This document shows positions 44,350-52,294 of a DNA stretch of 64,000 bases, piece after piece. Below the pieces are notes generated by a model that was not told the DNA's origin, searched no databases, and was given only the letters and a program-made list of their open reading frames with translations. The position numbers and the translations under genes are program-made. Each line of letters begins with the position of its first letter. The first letter of the stretch is position 1. Origin of the DNA: an uncultured Paracoccaceae bacterium (GTDB lineage: Bacteria; Pseudomonadota; Alphaproteobacteria; Rhodobacterales; Rhodobacteraceae); contig CANNFE010000002.1 of assembly GCA_947503775.1 (NCBI GenBank), positions 310,001 to 374,000 on the forward strand. The letters run 5' to 3'.

Positions 44350-45407
44350 CCCGGCCCCGGATCGCCTTTGCCGTTCCCGGCAAGATCACGACGCTGACCG
44401 GCGGTACGATCTACGACCGGCGCGTGATCGAGGCTTTGCCGGGGCTTGGCTGCGACGTTCAGCATATCGAACTGCCGGGCAGCTTTCCCGCCCCCCCGCC
44501 GGACGACATGGACCGCACGTTTTCTCAGCTCTCCGATGTGCCTCCGGATGTCCCCCTGATCGTGGACGGGCTGGCGTTCGGAGCGCTCGATCCAGAGCGG
44601 GTATCGGGGCTTCGCTCCCCGCTTATCCCGCTCGTTCATCATCCGCTGGCAGAAGAAAGCGGACTGACAGAGGCCCGCCGCACCCATCTTTTTGAAACCG
44701 AGCGCGCAAATCTCAGCCACGCGCATCACGTGCTGGTCCCCAGCCCGCACACGGCCGAGCTTTTGAGAGATAGGTACGACGTTCACCGCGAGAATATCTC
44801 CATCGCCCGGCCCGGAACGGACCGGCCGCGCCTGGCATCCGCTCCCACTGACCCGCCCCTCATCCTGGCCGTGGGCATCCAGCTGCCCCGCAAGGGTCAC
44901 GACGTGCTGATCAGGGCCTTGTCGCACGTCAAGGACCTGGAGTGGCAGGCTGTCATCGCCGGCGCGCCGCTCGATCCTGCCTTCTCCGGCGACCTGCGCG
45001 CCTTGCGGTCCGATACGGGCCTGGAGGCGCGGCTGGACTTGGCGGGGCGGATAGATCGCAACGCGCTGGAGCGGCTCTATGCCAAGGCCTCGGTCTTTGC
45101 TTTGGCGACCCGCTACGAAGGATATGGCATCGTCTTTGACGAAGCGCTGTCCTATGGATTGCCGATCGTCTCCTGCGCGGCCGGGGCGGTTCCGGATACC
45201 GTGCCCCAGAGCGCAGGTCTGCTGGTGCCGCCTGACGCGCCGGAGGCCTTTGCCGAAGCCTTGCGAACCATGCTGACTGACCTGCCTTTCCGAAGGGGCT
45301 GCGCCGATGCGGCACGCGCAGCGGGCAACGCCCTTCCGGGATGGGATGACACCGCGAAGGCCTTCGTCGATGCGTTGGCAGACGTCCTTGTCGTTCAGCC
45401 AAGTTGA
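44346..45407 (+). CDS. GT4-family glycosyltransferase
   Basis: A GT-B-fold transferase of 353 aa. The N-terminal domain starts RIAFAVPGKITTLTGGTIYD with the GGxxxYD-type loop for acceptor binding. The C-terminal half has LILAVGIQLPRKGHD, LAGRIDRNALERLYAKASVF and YEGYGIVFDEALSYGLPIV, the E-x7-E-like donor site of GT4. It overlaps the flippase-like gene by 4 bp. It likely glycosylates a lipid-linked or pteridine-like intermediate of this operon; no direct evidence of the donor. Confidence 0.9.
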   Translation: MTRPRIAFAVPGKITTLTGGTIYDRRVIEALPGLGCDVQHIELPGSFPAPPPDDMDRTFSQLSDVPPDVPLIVDGLAFGALDPERVSGLRSPLIPLVHHPLAEESGLTEARRTHLFETERANLSHAHHVLVPSPHTAELLRDRYDVHRENISIARPGTDRPRLASAPTDPPLILAVGIQLPRKGHDVLIRALSHVKDLEWQAVIAGAPLDPAFSGDLRALRSDTGLEARLDLAGRIDRNALERLYAKASVFALATRYEGYGIVFDEALSYGLPIVSCAAGAVPDTVPQSAGLLVPPDAPEAFAEALRTMLTDLPFRRGCADAARAAGNALPGWDDTAKAFVDALADVLVVQPS

Positions 45408-45415
45408 GGGGCCTG

Positions 45416-46186
45416 ATGTCGAAAATCTCTGCACGCATGACGTCGCGATCTGGCGGGACACGAACGGCCATCGGACGATCGCTTGACGTCTATTATCGCG
45501 ACACGGCACGCACGGCGCGGATGGACGCGTTGAACGCCGCGTTCGTCCGGACCGGGGATCTGGTCTTTGACATTGGCGCCCATGTCGGAGACCGCACGGG
45601 CAGCTTCCTTCGCCTTGGCGCTGATGTCGTGGCGCTCGAGCCGCAGCCGTCCGTCTTTCGAGCGCTGCGTCTCATCCATGGCCGGTCGGAACGCGTAACG
45701 TTGCACCGGGCTGCCGCCGGTGCCTGCGAGGGACACCTGAAGCTACAGATCAACAGCGCCAATCCGACGATTTCGACCGCATCGCCAGACCTGATCGCAG
45801 CGGCTCGGACGGCCGAGGAATGGCAGGGTCAGATCTGGGACGATGCGACCGAGGTTCCCGTGACGACCCTTGACGCCTTGATCGACCGCCATGGCCTCCC
45901 TGATTTCGTCAAGATCGATGTGGAGGGGTATGAGCTGGAGGTGCTGAGCGGCCTTTCGAGCCCGCTGCCCGCTTTGTCGTTCGAATTCACGATCATCCAG
46001 CGCGATCTGGCCTATGCCTGTCTGTCCCGCATGGACGCTCTGGCGACGTATCGGTTCAACTTCAGCCTGGGCGAAGACCATCGTCTGACGCTGCCGGCCT
46101 GGGTCGATGCGGCGGACCTGAAGGCCGATTTGGCCCGGCTGCCAATGTCTGCCAATTCGGGGGATATCTTTGCGCGCCGCATTTAG
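45416..46186 (+). CDS. FkbM-family methyltransferase
   Basis: SAM-dependent O-methyltransferase, 256 aa. Motifs: FDIGAHVGDRTGSFLRLGA (SAM loop), VVALEPQPSVF, and the family hallmark FVKIDVEGYELEVLSGL. It starts 8 bp after the GT4 stop with GAGGGG upstream, so it is the last gene of the operon. FkbM enzymes in glycan loci often methylate sugars; here the target may be the sugar added by the GT4 enzyme. Confidence 0.88.
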   Translation: MSKISARMTSRSGGTRTAIGRSLDVYYRDTARTARMDALNAAFVRTGDLVFDIGAHVGDRTGSFLRLGADVVALEPQPSVFRALRLIHGRSERVTLHRAAAGACEGHLKLQINSANPTISTASPDLIAAARTAEEWQGQIWDDATEVPVTTLDALIDRHGLPDFVKIDVEGYELEVLSGLSSPLPALSFEFTIIQRDLAYACLSRMDALATYRFNFSLGEDHRLTLPAWVDAADLKADLARLPMSANSGDIFARRI

Positions 46187-46387
46187 ACCGAAGGACACCA
46201 CCCAATCCTTTTGGGAGCAGGTCTTCTTAGCTGCCCGATCGCGACCTTCACCTAGGCCTCTGGCATGCGTGTCGTGCCGCACTCAACTCTATTAGGTCTC
46301 GGAAAGACACCTCCGGGAGACGCACAACAATGCCTTGATCGGTTTCGACCGGCGGTTAGGTTCCGCGTTGTGTTTGGCCCCGCTCAT

Positions 46388-46969
46388 ATGAAGGTTGTCC
46401 TCGGACGGTTCGCCGTACTTTTCGTATTCGTCGTTGCGCTGTGGGTCATCCAGGCCCTCAATTGGGTCACGGGCTACACGCTCAATATCGTCTTTGGCCT
46501 CATACCGAGACAGGTCGGCGGGCTTGATGGGATTGTCGGCATGCCCATGCTGCATGGCAGTTTCGCTCACCTCATGGCGAATACTCCTCCGCTGCTGTTG
46601 ATGGGGGCGCTGCTCGCGGCGACAGCAACTCGAGCGCTGGTTGCTGTCAACGCCATCGTGATCGGGCTTGGAGGCGTATCGGTCTGGCTGCTTGGCAGTC
46701 CGGCTATCCATATCGGAGCGTCTGGATTGGTATTCGGATGGTTCGGCTTTCTCATCACACGCGGCCTCGTGGACCGATCTCCTCTCGCGCTTGGGGCCGC
46801 GCTCCTCGTTGGGCTGTTCTACGGCTCTATCATCTGGGGCGTGCTTCCAGGCCAACCCGGCGTCTCTTGGGAAGCCCACCTCTTTGGCGCGCTTGCGGGC
46901 GCCGTGGCAGCCTTGGTCTTACGCACGCATGTTCACGCTCCGCGAATGCGCGACGTGGATCGGCGGTGA
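46388..46969 (+). CDS. Rhomboid-family intramembrane serine protease
   Basis: A polytopic protein of 193 aa with six predicted TM helices. The catalytic Ser sits in HIGASGLVFGWFGF (GxSG) and the catalytic His in WEAHLFGALAGA; HGSFAHLMAN is the conserved early His/Asn segment. All rhomboid signatures are intact. The ATG at 46388 begins just before TM1; an in-frame extension to 46265 encodes an implausible leader. The gene stands alone after a 201-bp gap from the FkbM gene. Its substrate may be a membrane-anchored surface protein, which is unproven. Confidence 0.88.
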   Translation: MKVVLGRFAVLFVFVVALWVIQALNWVTGYTLNIVFGLIPRQVGGLDGIVGMPMLHGSFAHLMANTPPLLLMGALLAATATRALVAVNAIVIGLGGVSVWLLGSPAIHIGASGLVFGWFGFLITRGLVDRSPLALGAALLVGLFYGSIIWGVLPGQPGVSWEAHLFGALAGAVAALVLRTHVHAPRMRDVDRR

Positions 46970-47044
46970 CGCCCCTAATTTTCGTCCTCGATGCGCTGGT
47001 TGCCGCCATCTGTGATGCGGTAGATATGACGCGACGGGCCGTTG

Positions 47045-47085
47045 GATAGGACTGGCAGGAGCCGTTTGAGCGGCTCCCGCTATCC
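47045..47085. terminator. Hairpin between convergent genes, probable bidirectional terminator
   Basis: A strong stem GGAGCCG/CGGCTCC with a 6-nt loop (TTTGAG) at 47058-47077 is flanked by outer pairing GGATAG (47045-47050) and CTATCC (47080-47085). It lies between the rhomboid gene and the end of the RCC1/RTX gene, which converge. No long T-run follows, so termination strength is uncertain. Confidence 0.55.
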
Positions 47086-47091
47086 GGTGCC

Positions 47092-49515
47092 TCAGAGAAA
47101 GCTGAACATGTCGGCCTCGAGGTCTGTCATGTCCACATTCCGCAAGGTCAGGCTGTCGTCTTCGCTGAACTGGAATGTCACGGCGCTTCCGGTTTGGCCT
47201 GCGCCTGCGATGAGCTCTTCGAAGCCTTCGATCCCGTCGATGTCGATCACGACTTGATCTGAAGCGCGGCTGAAGATCCACCAGTCAAACCCGGCATCAA
47301 AGTCCTCGATGACATCGGCTCCGCCATTGAAGACGAAGGTATCGACACCCAGGCCACCTCTCATCCGGTCGTCACCGGCCCCGCCGTCCAGCAGGTCATC
47401 TCCGACGCCGCCCCTCAACCGGTCATCGCCGCCTCCGCCCAGAAGCACGTCGTCGGACCATCCGCCCTCAAGCAGTTCATCGCCCTCGCCGCCGTCCAGC
47501 GTATCCCTGCCCCAACCGCCGTTCAGGCGATCGCTGCCGGTATCACCGCGCAAGTGGTCGTCCCCCCAATTGCCAGTCAGGCGGTCATCGCCCTGACCGC
47601 CTGAGATCAGATCATCGCCCGCGCGCCCACTGATCCGGTCGTCCTCCGCGCCGCCGCGCAGCAGATCGTCCCGGAACGTGCCGCGATATCTGTTCTCCGA
47701 GGTCGCGGCCTCGTCCGAGGTGGTAAAGTTGAATGTGGACGTATCGCCCTTGCCGATCCCCTCGAAGCCCTGGCCGGCCTCGTCGATGAAGGCTCCGTCC
47801 TCGATTTCCACCGCGTAACTTGTATTTGTCTGAAGATGCGAGGGCGGTGTGATCGTCACCGTATCGCCATTGATGCTGACAAGCCGGTCGTCGGTCACGT
47901 CGATCTCGATGCGCTCTGCCGTGCCGCGGTTGACCAGCGTGATCCCCCCTTCGCTGGCCTCGATATCTTCGGTGAAGATGAGGGTGAGGGCAGCGTCATT
48001 TTCCACATCCCGGCCGTTGTCGGACGGCGTTGCGGATTTCAGGAAAGGGGCCGGGTCTGCATCGAAATCCACTTCTTTTGGCGCATAGACCGACCCGTCT
48101 GAGGCATAGCCCAGACGCCCGTCCGAATTGGACCCCCAGGTGAAGACGGCGCCGGTATCGCTGACCGCGATGATCGAGTTCGGACCGGTCTGAATTTCGA
48201 CGATGGTGACGTCGTCGAGCTCGGCGATCTTGGTGGGCCGAAAGCTGACATCGCTTTCCACCGATGGATCGCCGTCAAGGCCGCCGGTCGGGCCTTCATC
48301 GTTCGGCCCCCAGGCATAAACGTCGCCATCGTCCGTCAGGGCCACCGCCCAGCGCGCGCCGCCTTTGACGTCGATCACATTGTCCGGCAGGCCGGTCAGC
48401 TCGACCGGTGCGGCAACATCCGCCGGATCGACGGTAAAGGTGCCGTCCCCGTTATCGGTGCCCTGCAGCAACTGGCCTTCGTCGCTTTGACCCCAGCCAA
48501 AGACACGACCATCGGACGTCACGGCAAAGGAGGTCTTGCCATCGGAGGTGACGCCCAGGATGTCGTCCGGTAGACCCTCCACCAGCACGGGGTCAATCAC
48601 GCGGCGATCATCGCTCCCGTCGACCTGATTGTCGGTGTTGCTGCCGAAGGCATAGACCTGCCCGTCAGCGGTCAGCGCCAATGTGTGCGATGTCCCGGAA
48701 GAGACGGCAACGACGGTTTTGTCGGCCAGCGCCTCGACCGCAGTCGGAACGAGACGTTCCTCCTGATCGCCGGTCCCCAATTGGCCGTTGGTATTGCTGC
48801 CCCAGGCATAGAGTGTCCCGTCCTGAGAGATCGCATAGGACACGCCGTTGCCGTTTTCGATCCCGGTGATCGCCACATCGTCCAGCGCGTCGATCTTGAC
48901 CGCCGACTGGCGGCTTTCCTCATCGCCCAGACCCAGCGGCCCCCGGTTGCTGAAGCCAAAGGCATAGACGTCTCCATCATCGGTCAGAAACGTCGTGTGC
49001 AACATCCCGGCCGAGACGGATGTGATCGCGGCGTCGAACCCGTCGGGCATCCGAACCGCCAAAGGCGCCTTGACGTCGAAACCGATGCTGCCGTTGCCAA
49101 GCTGACTCGCGATATTCTCACCGGCGCTGTAAAGCACGCCATCCTTGAGAAAGACCGAGAAGTGGTTTCCGGCGCCCACGGTGCTGGCCGCCATGTCGAT
49201 CTGGCCAGAGCCATCGAGGTCCTCGATCCGGTAGATCATGTCCGTGGCCGCCCCGGTCAGATCGCTGGAATAGGCGGCGGTGCCGTCAAAACTCAGATCG
49301 AAGGGGGCCGAGGTGTCCGCGGCCTGATGAAAGGTAAAGACGGGGCTTGTCGGCGTCGGCAGGCCACTGGCGTTCGTTGCCTCGAAGAAAACGGTTGTTT
49401 CCTCCGGCCGGCTTACCGCGCCGTCCCCATCCAGATCGCTCAAAAGCAAAACCTGGTGCGTGCGCTGATCCGCGACCAGAATGTCCGTTGTGCTACGTGT
49501 AGATATGCGCCCCAT
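47092..49515 (-). CDS. Secreted RCC1-repeat / Ig-like / RTX protein
   Basis: An 807-aa protein without a signal peptide. Residues 1-95 include a DLDGDGAVS EF-hand-like loop. About 100-465 hold RCC1-type propeller repeats (LYAWGSNTNGQLGTGDQEER, VYAFGSNTDNQ, VFGWGQSDEGQL, VFTWGSNSDGRLG). About 470-580 form an SbsA/Big_5-like Ig domain (SATPSDNGRDVENDAALTLI, FTEDIEASEGGITL). RTX nonapeptides follow (about 595-715), then a DTFVFNGGADVIEDFD C-terminal element. It is probably a type I substrate with an adhesive or matrix role. GAGGGGG precedes the ATG. Confidence 0.87.
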   Translation of the reverse strand: MGRISTRSTTDILVADQRTHQVLLLSDLDGDGAVSRPEETTVFFEATNASGLPTPTSPVFTFHQAADTSAPFDLSFDGTAAYSSDLTGAATDMIYRIEDLDGSGQIDMAASTVGAGNHFSVFLKDGVLYSAGENIASQLGNGSIGFDVKAPLAVRMPDGFDAAITSVSAGMLHTTFLTDDGDVYAFGFSNRGPLGLGDEESRQSAVKIDALDDVAITGIENGNGVSYAISQDGTLYAWGSNTNGQLGTGDQEERLVPTAVEALADKTVVAVSSGTSHTLALTADGQVYAFGSNTDNQVDGSDDRRVIDPVLVEGLPDDILGVTSDGKTSFAVTSDGRVFGWGQSDEGQLLQGTDNGDGTFTVDPADVAAPVELTGLPDNVIDVKGGARWAVALTDDGDVYAWGPNDEGPTGGLDGDPSVESDVSFRPTKIAELDDVTIVEIQTGPNSIIAVSDTGAVFTWGSNSDGRLGYASDGSVYAPKEVDFDADPAPFLKSATPSDNGRDVENDAALTLIFTEDIEASEGGITLVNRGTAERIEIDVTDDRLVSINGDTVTITPPSHLQTNTSYAVEIEDGAFIDEAGQGFEGIGKGDTSTFNFTTSDEAATSENRYRGTFRDDLLRGGAEDDRISGRAGDDLISGGQGDDRLTGNWGDDHLRGDTGSDRLNGGWGRDTLDGGEGDELLEGGWSDDVLLGGGGDDRLRGGVGDDLLDGGAGDDRMRGGLGVDTFVFNGGADVIEDFDAGFDWWIFSRASDQVVIDIDGIEGFEELIAGAGQTGSAVTFQFSEDDSLTLRNVDMTDLEADMFSFL

Positions 49516-49694
49516 ATGGCGACCCCCTCAGAAAAGAGTGAGCGCCTTGCGACAAGCTGGGTACTCTGTTGATTCAGATCCGATGCAGTGCATCACGGCT
49601 GTCTTGAGCGATCTGGCCCCGGAAATGAAGCCCCTATCGTCCGAGACGCTGGTCGGCTCTCAAGGCTGCAATAATCGCTGGAGCCCTCTACCCG

Positions 49695-50420
49695 CTACAC
49701 GACGCGCCCCTCGCCAATAGGGCTGACGCTGTTCTGCAACTCCAGATGATAGCCGAAGCCGCGCACATTTTGAACGACGACATCCGTGGTCACGGCGCTC
49801 AGCTTGCGGCGAAGGTAGGAGATATAGACTTCGACCACATTGGTGTGCGGATCGAAGTCATAGCCCCAGACCTTCTTGAGAAGCTCCATCCGGTCGATGG
49901 GGCGGCCGGGATGCTCCATCAGAAAGGTGAGCAGGGCGAACTCTGTCGATGTCAGCGGGATCGGAACGCTGCCGGCTTCGACGGTCTTGCGGATCCGGTC
50001 GAGCGTCAGGGGACCATGCCGCAGGACAGGGGCCTGCGCAGGCTCGGTCTTGGCCGTGCGGCGCAGCAGCGCCTCGACCCGGATCGCCATCTCGGCGAAT
50101 GCGAAGGGTTTGGTCAGATAGTCGTCGGCTCCGGCCTGCAGGCCCTCCACGCGGTCTTCGACCGCATCGCGGGCGGTCAGCATCAGGATCATGATGCCGT
50201 CGCCGCTCGCCCGGACGGCCCGGCACAGCTCCACGCCTTCGGCATCGGGCAAGGTGCGGTCGAGGATCAGAAGATCGTAGTTCCCGGTGGCCAGCCTGTC
50301 GGTGAGATCGGTTCCTTCATGCATCACATCGACCGCATGTCCCTCAAGCCGGAGCGTATCCACGACCAGCTCGCAGATCTCGGGATCATCCTCGACCAGA
50401 AGAATGCGCGTTTCACTCAT
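49695..50420 (-). CDS. OmpR-family response regulator
   Basis: A 241-aa transcription factor. The receiver domain has acidic residues in LLVEDDPEI, phospho-acceptor Asp54 in LLILDRTLPD and Lys in LTKPFAFAEM. A winged-helix DNA-binding domain follows (LTSTEFALLTFLMEHPGR, VVEVYISYLRRKL, VRGFGYHL). The ATG at 50420, after GAGGGAT, begins at the expected residue; a long upstream extension lies inside the kinase gene. It starts 10 bp after its partner kinase. It probably acts on the control region at 52036-52294. Confidence 0.93.
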   Translation of the reverse strand: MSETRILLVEDDPEICELVVDTLRLEGHAVDVMHEGTDLTDRLATGNYDLLILDRTLPDAEGVELCRAVRASGDGIMILMLTARDAVEDRVEGLQAGADDYLTKPFAFAEMAIRVEALLRRTAKTEPAQAPVLRHGPLTLDRIRKTVEAGSVPIPLTSTEFALLTFLMEHPGRPIDRMELLKKVWGYDFDPHTNVVEVYISYLRRKLSAVTTDVVVQNVRGFGYHLELQNSVSPIGEGRVV

Positions 50421-50430
50421 CGGATATCCC

Positions 50431-52035
50431 TCATGCGGCCTGAAGAAGCGGGAGGACAAGCCGAACGGTCGCGCCGCCCTTCTTGTGGTTTTCGAGGCTG
50501 ATATCGCCCTCGTGACGATCGAGGATCCAGCGGGCGATCGACAGGCCAAGCCCGCTGCCGCGCCCGCGCCCTCCGGCGGATTTGTCGCCGCGCCAGAACC
50601 GGGCGAAGGCGCGCTCGGCCTCTTGCGCCGCAAAGCCGGGGCCTTCGTCAGAGACGCTGACAACGGCGTGCCGGTCCTCGACTTCCAGCGTGACCCGAAC
50701 GGAGCTTCCGCCCGGCGCGATGCGGATCGCATTGTCGAGCGGGATCAGAACCGCCTGGCGCAGCCGGTCGGCATCACCGGATACCCGGACGGGTTCGGCG
50801 GGCTGGTGCGGCAGGATCGCGATGTCCTTGCGGCGCGACAGCTCGTGAGTATCAAGCAGGACATCGGCAAGGACATCCTGCAGGACGAGCGGCGCGCGTT
50901 TGATCGGGATCGCCCCCGCCTCGCTGCGCGCGACGAACATCATGTCATCGACCAGACGGCTCATCTGCTGGGCTTTGGCGTCGATCCGTTCGAGCGCCGC
51001 GCGCATCTCCGGCGCTCCCGCATCGGGATCGCGGAGCGTCACTTCCGCCTTGCCGCGCACCACGGTCAGCGGGGTCCGCAATTCGTGGCTGAGATCGGCG
51101 AGCACCCGCGCACGTTTCTCGGCAAGATCGGCCTGCTGATCGGCCACATCGCGCAGCTCGGCCGTGCGGGCGGCGACCTCGTCCTCCAGACCCGCCTTCG
51201 CCTCAAGAAGCGCCGCCCGCTGGGAGTGGACCTTTTCGGCCATATCGTTGAAGCGGTCGGCCAGGCGCCCCAGCTCGTCATCGCTGGCGACCTCGACCCG
51301 GTGGGAGAGATCCCCCTGCGCAACGGCTTCGGTCCCGCGCGAGAGGGCCGCGACAGGACGCAGGACCCCTCTGAAAAGGAAAACCGACAGCACCGTGGCG
51401 GTCAGAAGCGTCAGACCGACAAGAACGAAGGAGACGATCCGCAGGCGCGCTCCGAGCGTGTCGATCGCGCCAATCGTCTCGATGACCTCGGCCTGTTCCC
51501 GAACGATCCCTTCATCCAGAAGGCGGCCCAACGCGTCGTCGAAGCGATTTTCGACTTCGGTGAAATAGATCTCCTGCGCCTCTGCCCGCCGTCCGGAGGC
51601 CAGCGCTTCCGCGATCCTCTCTCTGGAGGTCTCGAGCGAGGTGACGATGCCGCGGATCTCGGCCATGCGGTCAAGCTCGATCTGTTCTTCGGCAATCTCA
51701 TCGAGATCGCCTTCATCCCGTAGCGCCAGAAGCTCTTTGGATACCGCGGTCTCCATATCGCTCACGGCGCCGAGCAGCCGGTCGCGGGCGGCAAAGACCT
51801 CCTCCGTGTCATCCTCGAAAACGAAAAGCTCCGCGATCTGCTCGGCATAGTCGTTGGCCGCGGCGAGCATGGTCTTGATCGTGAGCGTCTGATCGTAGGA
51901 GTCGCGCAGCTCTCTCGCAGCGCCATCGTTCAAGCGCAGCATCCCGATTGTCGCCACGGACGCACCGACGGCAATGAGGACAAGCATCCCTTGATTCAGC
52001 GCGATCTTGGTTCCGAATGTCAAAGAGTGCTCCAA
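50431..52035 (-). CDS. Sensor histidine kinase
   Basis: Membrane sensor kinase, 534 aa. TM1 is at about residues 10-33, then a periplasmic helical domain (34-198) rich in Glu and Ala, like four-helix-bundle sensors, TM2 199-222, HAMP 222-275, coiled linker, HisKA with phospho-His317 (ADLSHELRTPLTVVRG), and an HATPase with VLIPLDNAIRIAP, SDEGPGF and GRGSGLGLSIARW. The start appears to be TTG at 52035; ATG at residue 17 would cut into TM1. It precedes the regulator and is divergent from the glycan operon, whose output it may control. Confidence 0.92.
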   Translation of the reverse strand: MEHSLTFGTKIALNQGMLVLIAVGASVATIGMLRLNDGAARELRDSYDQTLTIKTMLAAANDYAEQIAELFVFEDDTEEVFAARDRLLGAVSDMETAVSKELLALRDEGDLDEIAEEQIELDRMAEIRGIVTSLETSRERIAEALASGRRAEAQEIYFTEVENRFDDALGRLLDEGIVREQAEVIETIGAIDTLGARLRIVSFVLVGLTLLTATVLSVFLFRGVLRPVAALSRGTEAVAQGDLSHRVEVASDDELGRLADRFNDMAEKVHSQRAALLEAKAGLEDEVAARTAELRDVADQQADLAEKRARVLADLSHELRTPLTVVRGKAEVTLRDPDAGAPEMRAALERIDAKAQQMSRLVDDMMFVARSEAGAIPIKRAPLVLQDVLADVLLDTHELSRRKDIAILPHQPAEPVRVSGDADRLRQAVLIPLDNAIRIAPGGSSVRVTLEVEDRHAVVSVSDEGPGFAAQEAERAFARFWRGDKSAGGRGRGSGLGLSIARWILDRHEGDISLENHKKGGATVRLVLPLLQAA

Positions 52036-52119
52036 TCAGACCGGGGACGGACGCGTCGGCGCACAAGACCCATACTCCTCCATCTAGAGAGGCGTAAACC
52101 TGCGGACGACTGACCGTAA

Positions 52120-52145
52120 GTTTATGGCTGAATGCCGCCATAAAC
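52120..52145. promoter_or_regulatory. Inverted repeat in the two-component/glycan operon control region
   Basis: Perfect 8-bp arms GTTTATGG and CCATAAAC flank a 10-bp spacer, 85-110 bp upstream of the kinase start. It could be a protein-binding operator or an mRNA hairpin of the kinase leader. No sigma factor site was assigned. Confidence 0.4.
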
Positions 52146-52158
52146 ACCCCTGCTCCTG

Positions 52159-52177
52159 TTTTCTAAGGGTTTTCTAA
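52159..52177. promoter_or_regulatory. Direct repeat TTTTCTAA x2 with 11-bp period, candidate OmpR-family box
   Basis: Two identical TTTTCTAA octamers are separated by GGG, so they recur every 11 bp on the same face of the helix. OmpR-family regulators bind tandem direct repeats of about 10-11 bp, and such a regulator is encoded at 49695-50420. The site lies centrally in the 259-bp divergent region between the kinase and the glycan operon. Confidence 0.5.
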
Positions 52178-52209
52178 TGAGCAATCGGACGGAAGGCGTC
52201 CTACCTCAA

Positions 52210-52227
52210 TGTCACGAAACGATGACA
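52210..52227. promoter_or_regulatory. Inverted repeat TGTCA-N8-TGACA upstream of the glycan operon
   Basis: Perfect 5-bp arms with an 8-bp spacer lie 68-85 bp before the first glycosyltransferase of the plus-strand operon. The position fits an operator for that promoter. The binding protein is unknown. Confidence 0.35.
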
Positions 52228-52294
52228 CTGGCTCTTCGGCGGCCCCGGTCGGCGGACATGCCTCACACCCTCGAATGCGAAAGGAGCTCCAAAA

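Noticed and set aside
49582-49594. GATGCAGTGCATC inverted repeat upstream of the RCC1/RTX gene as an operator
   Set aside because: Short, single occurrence and no regulator nearby; could be chance.
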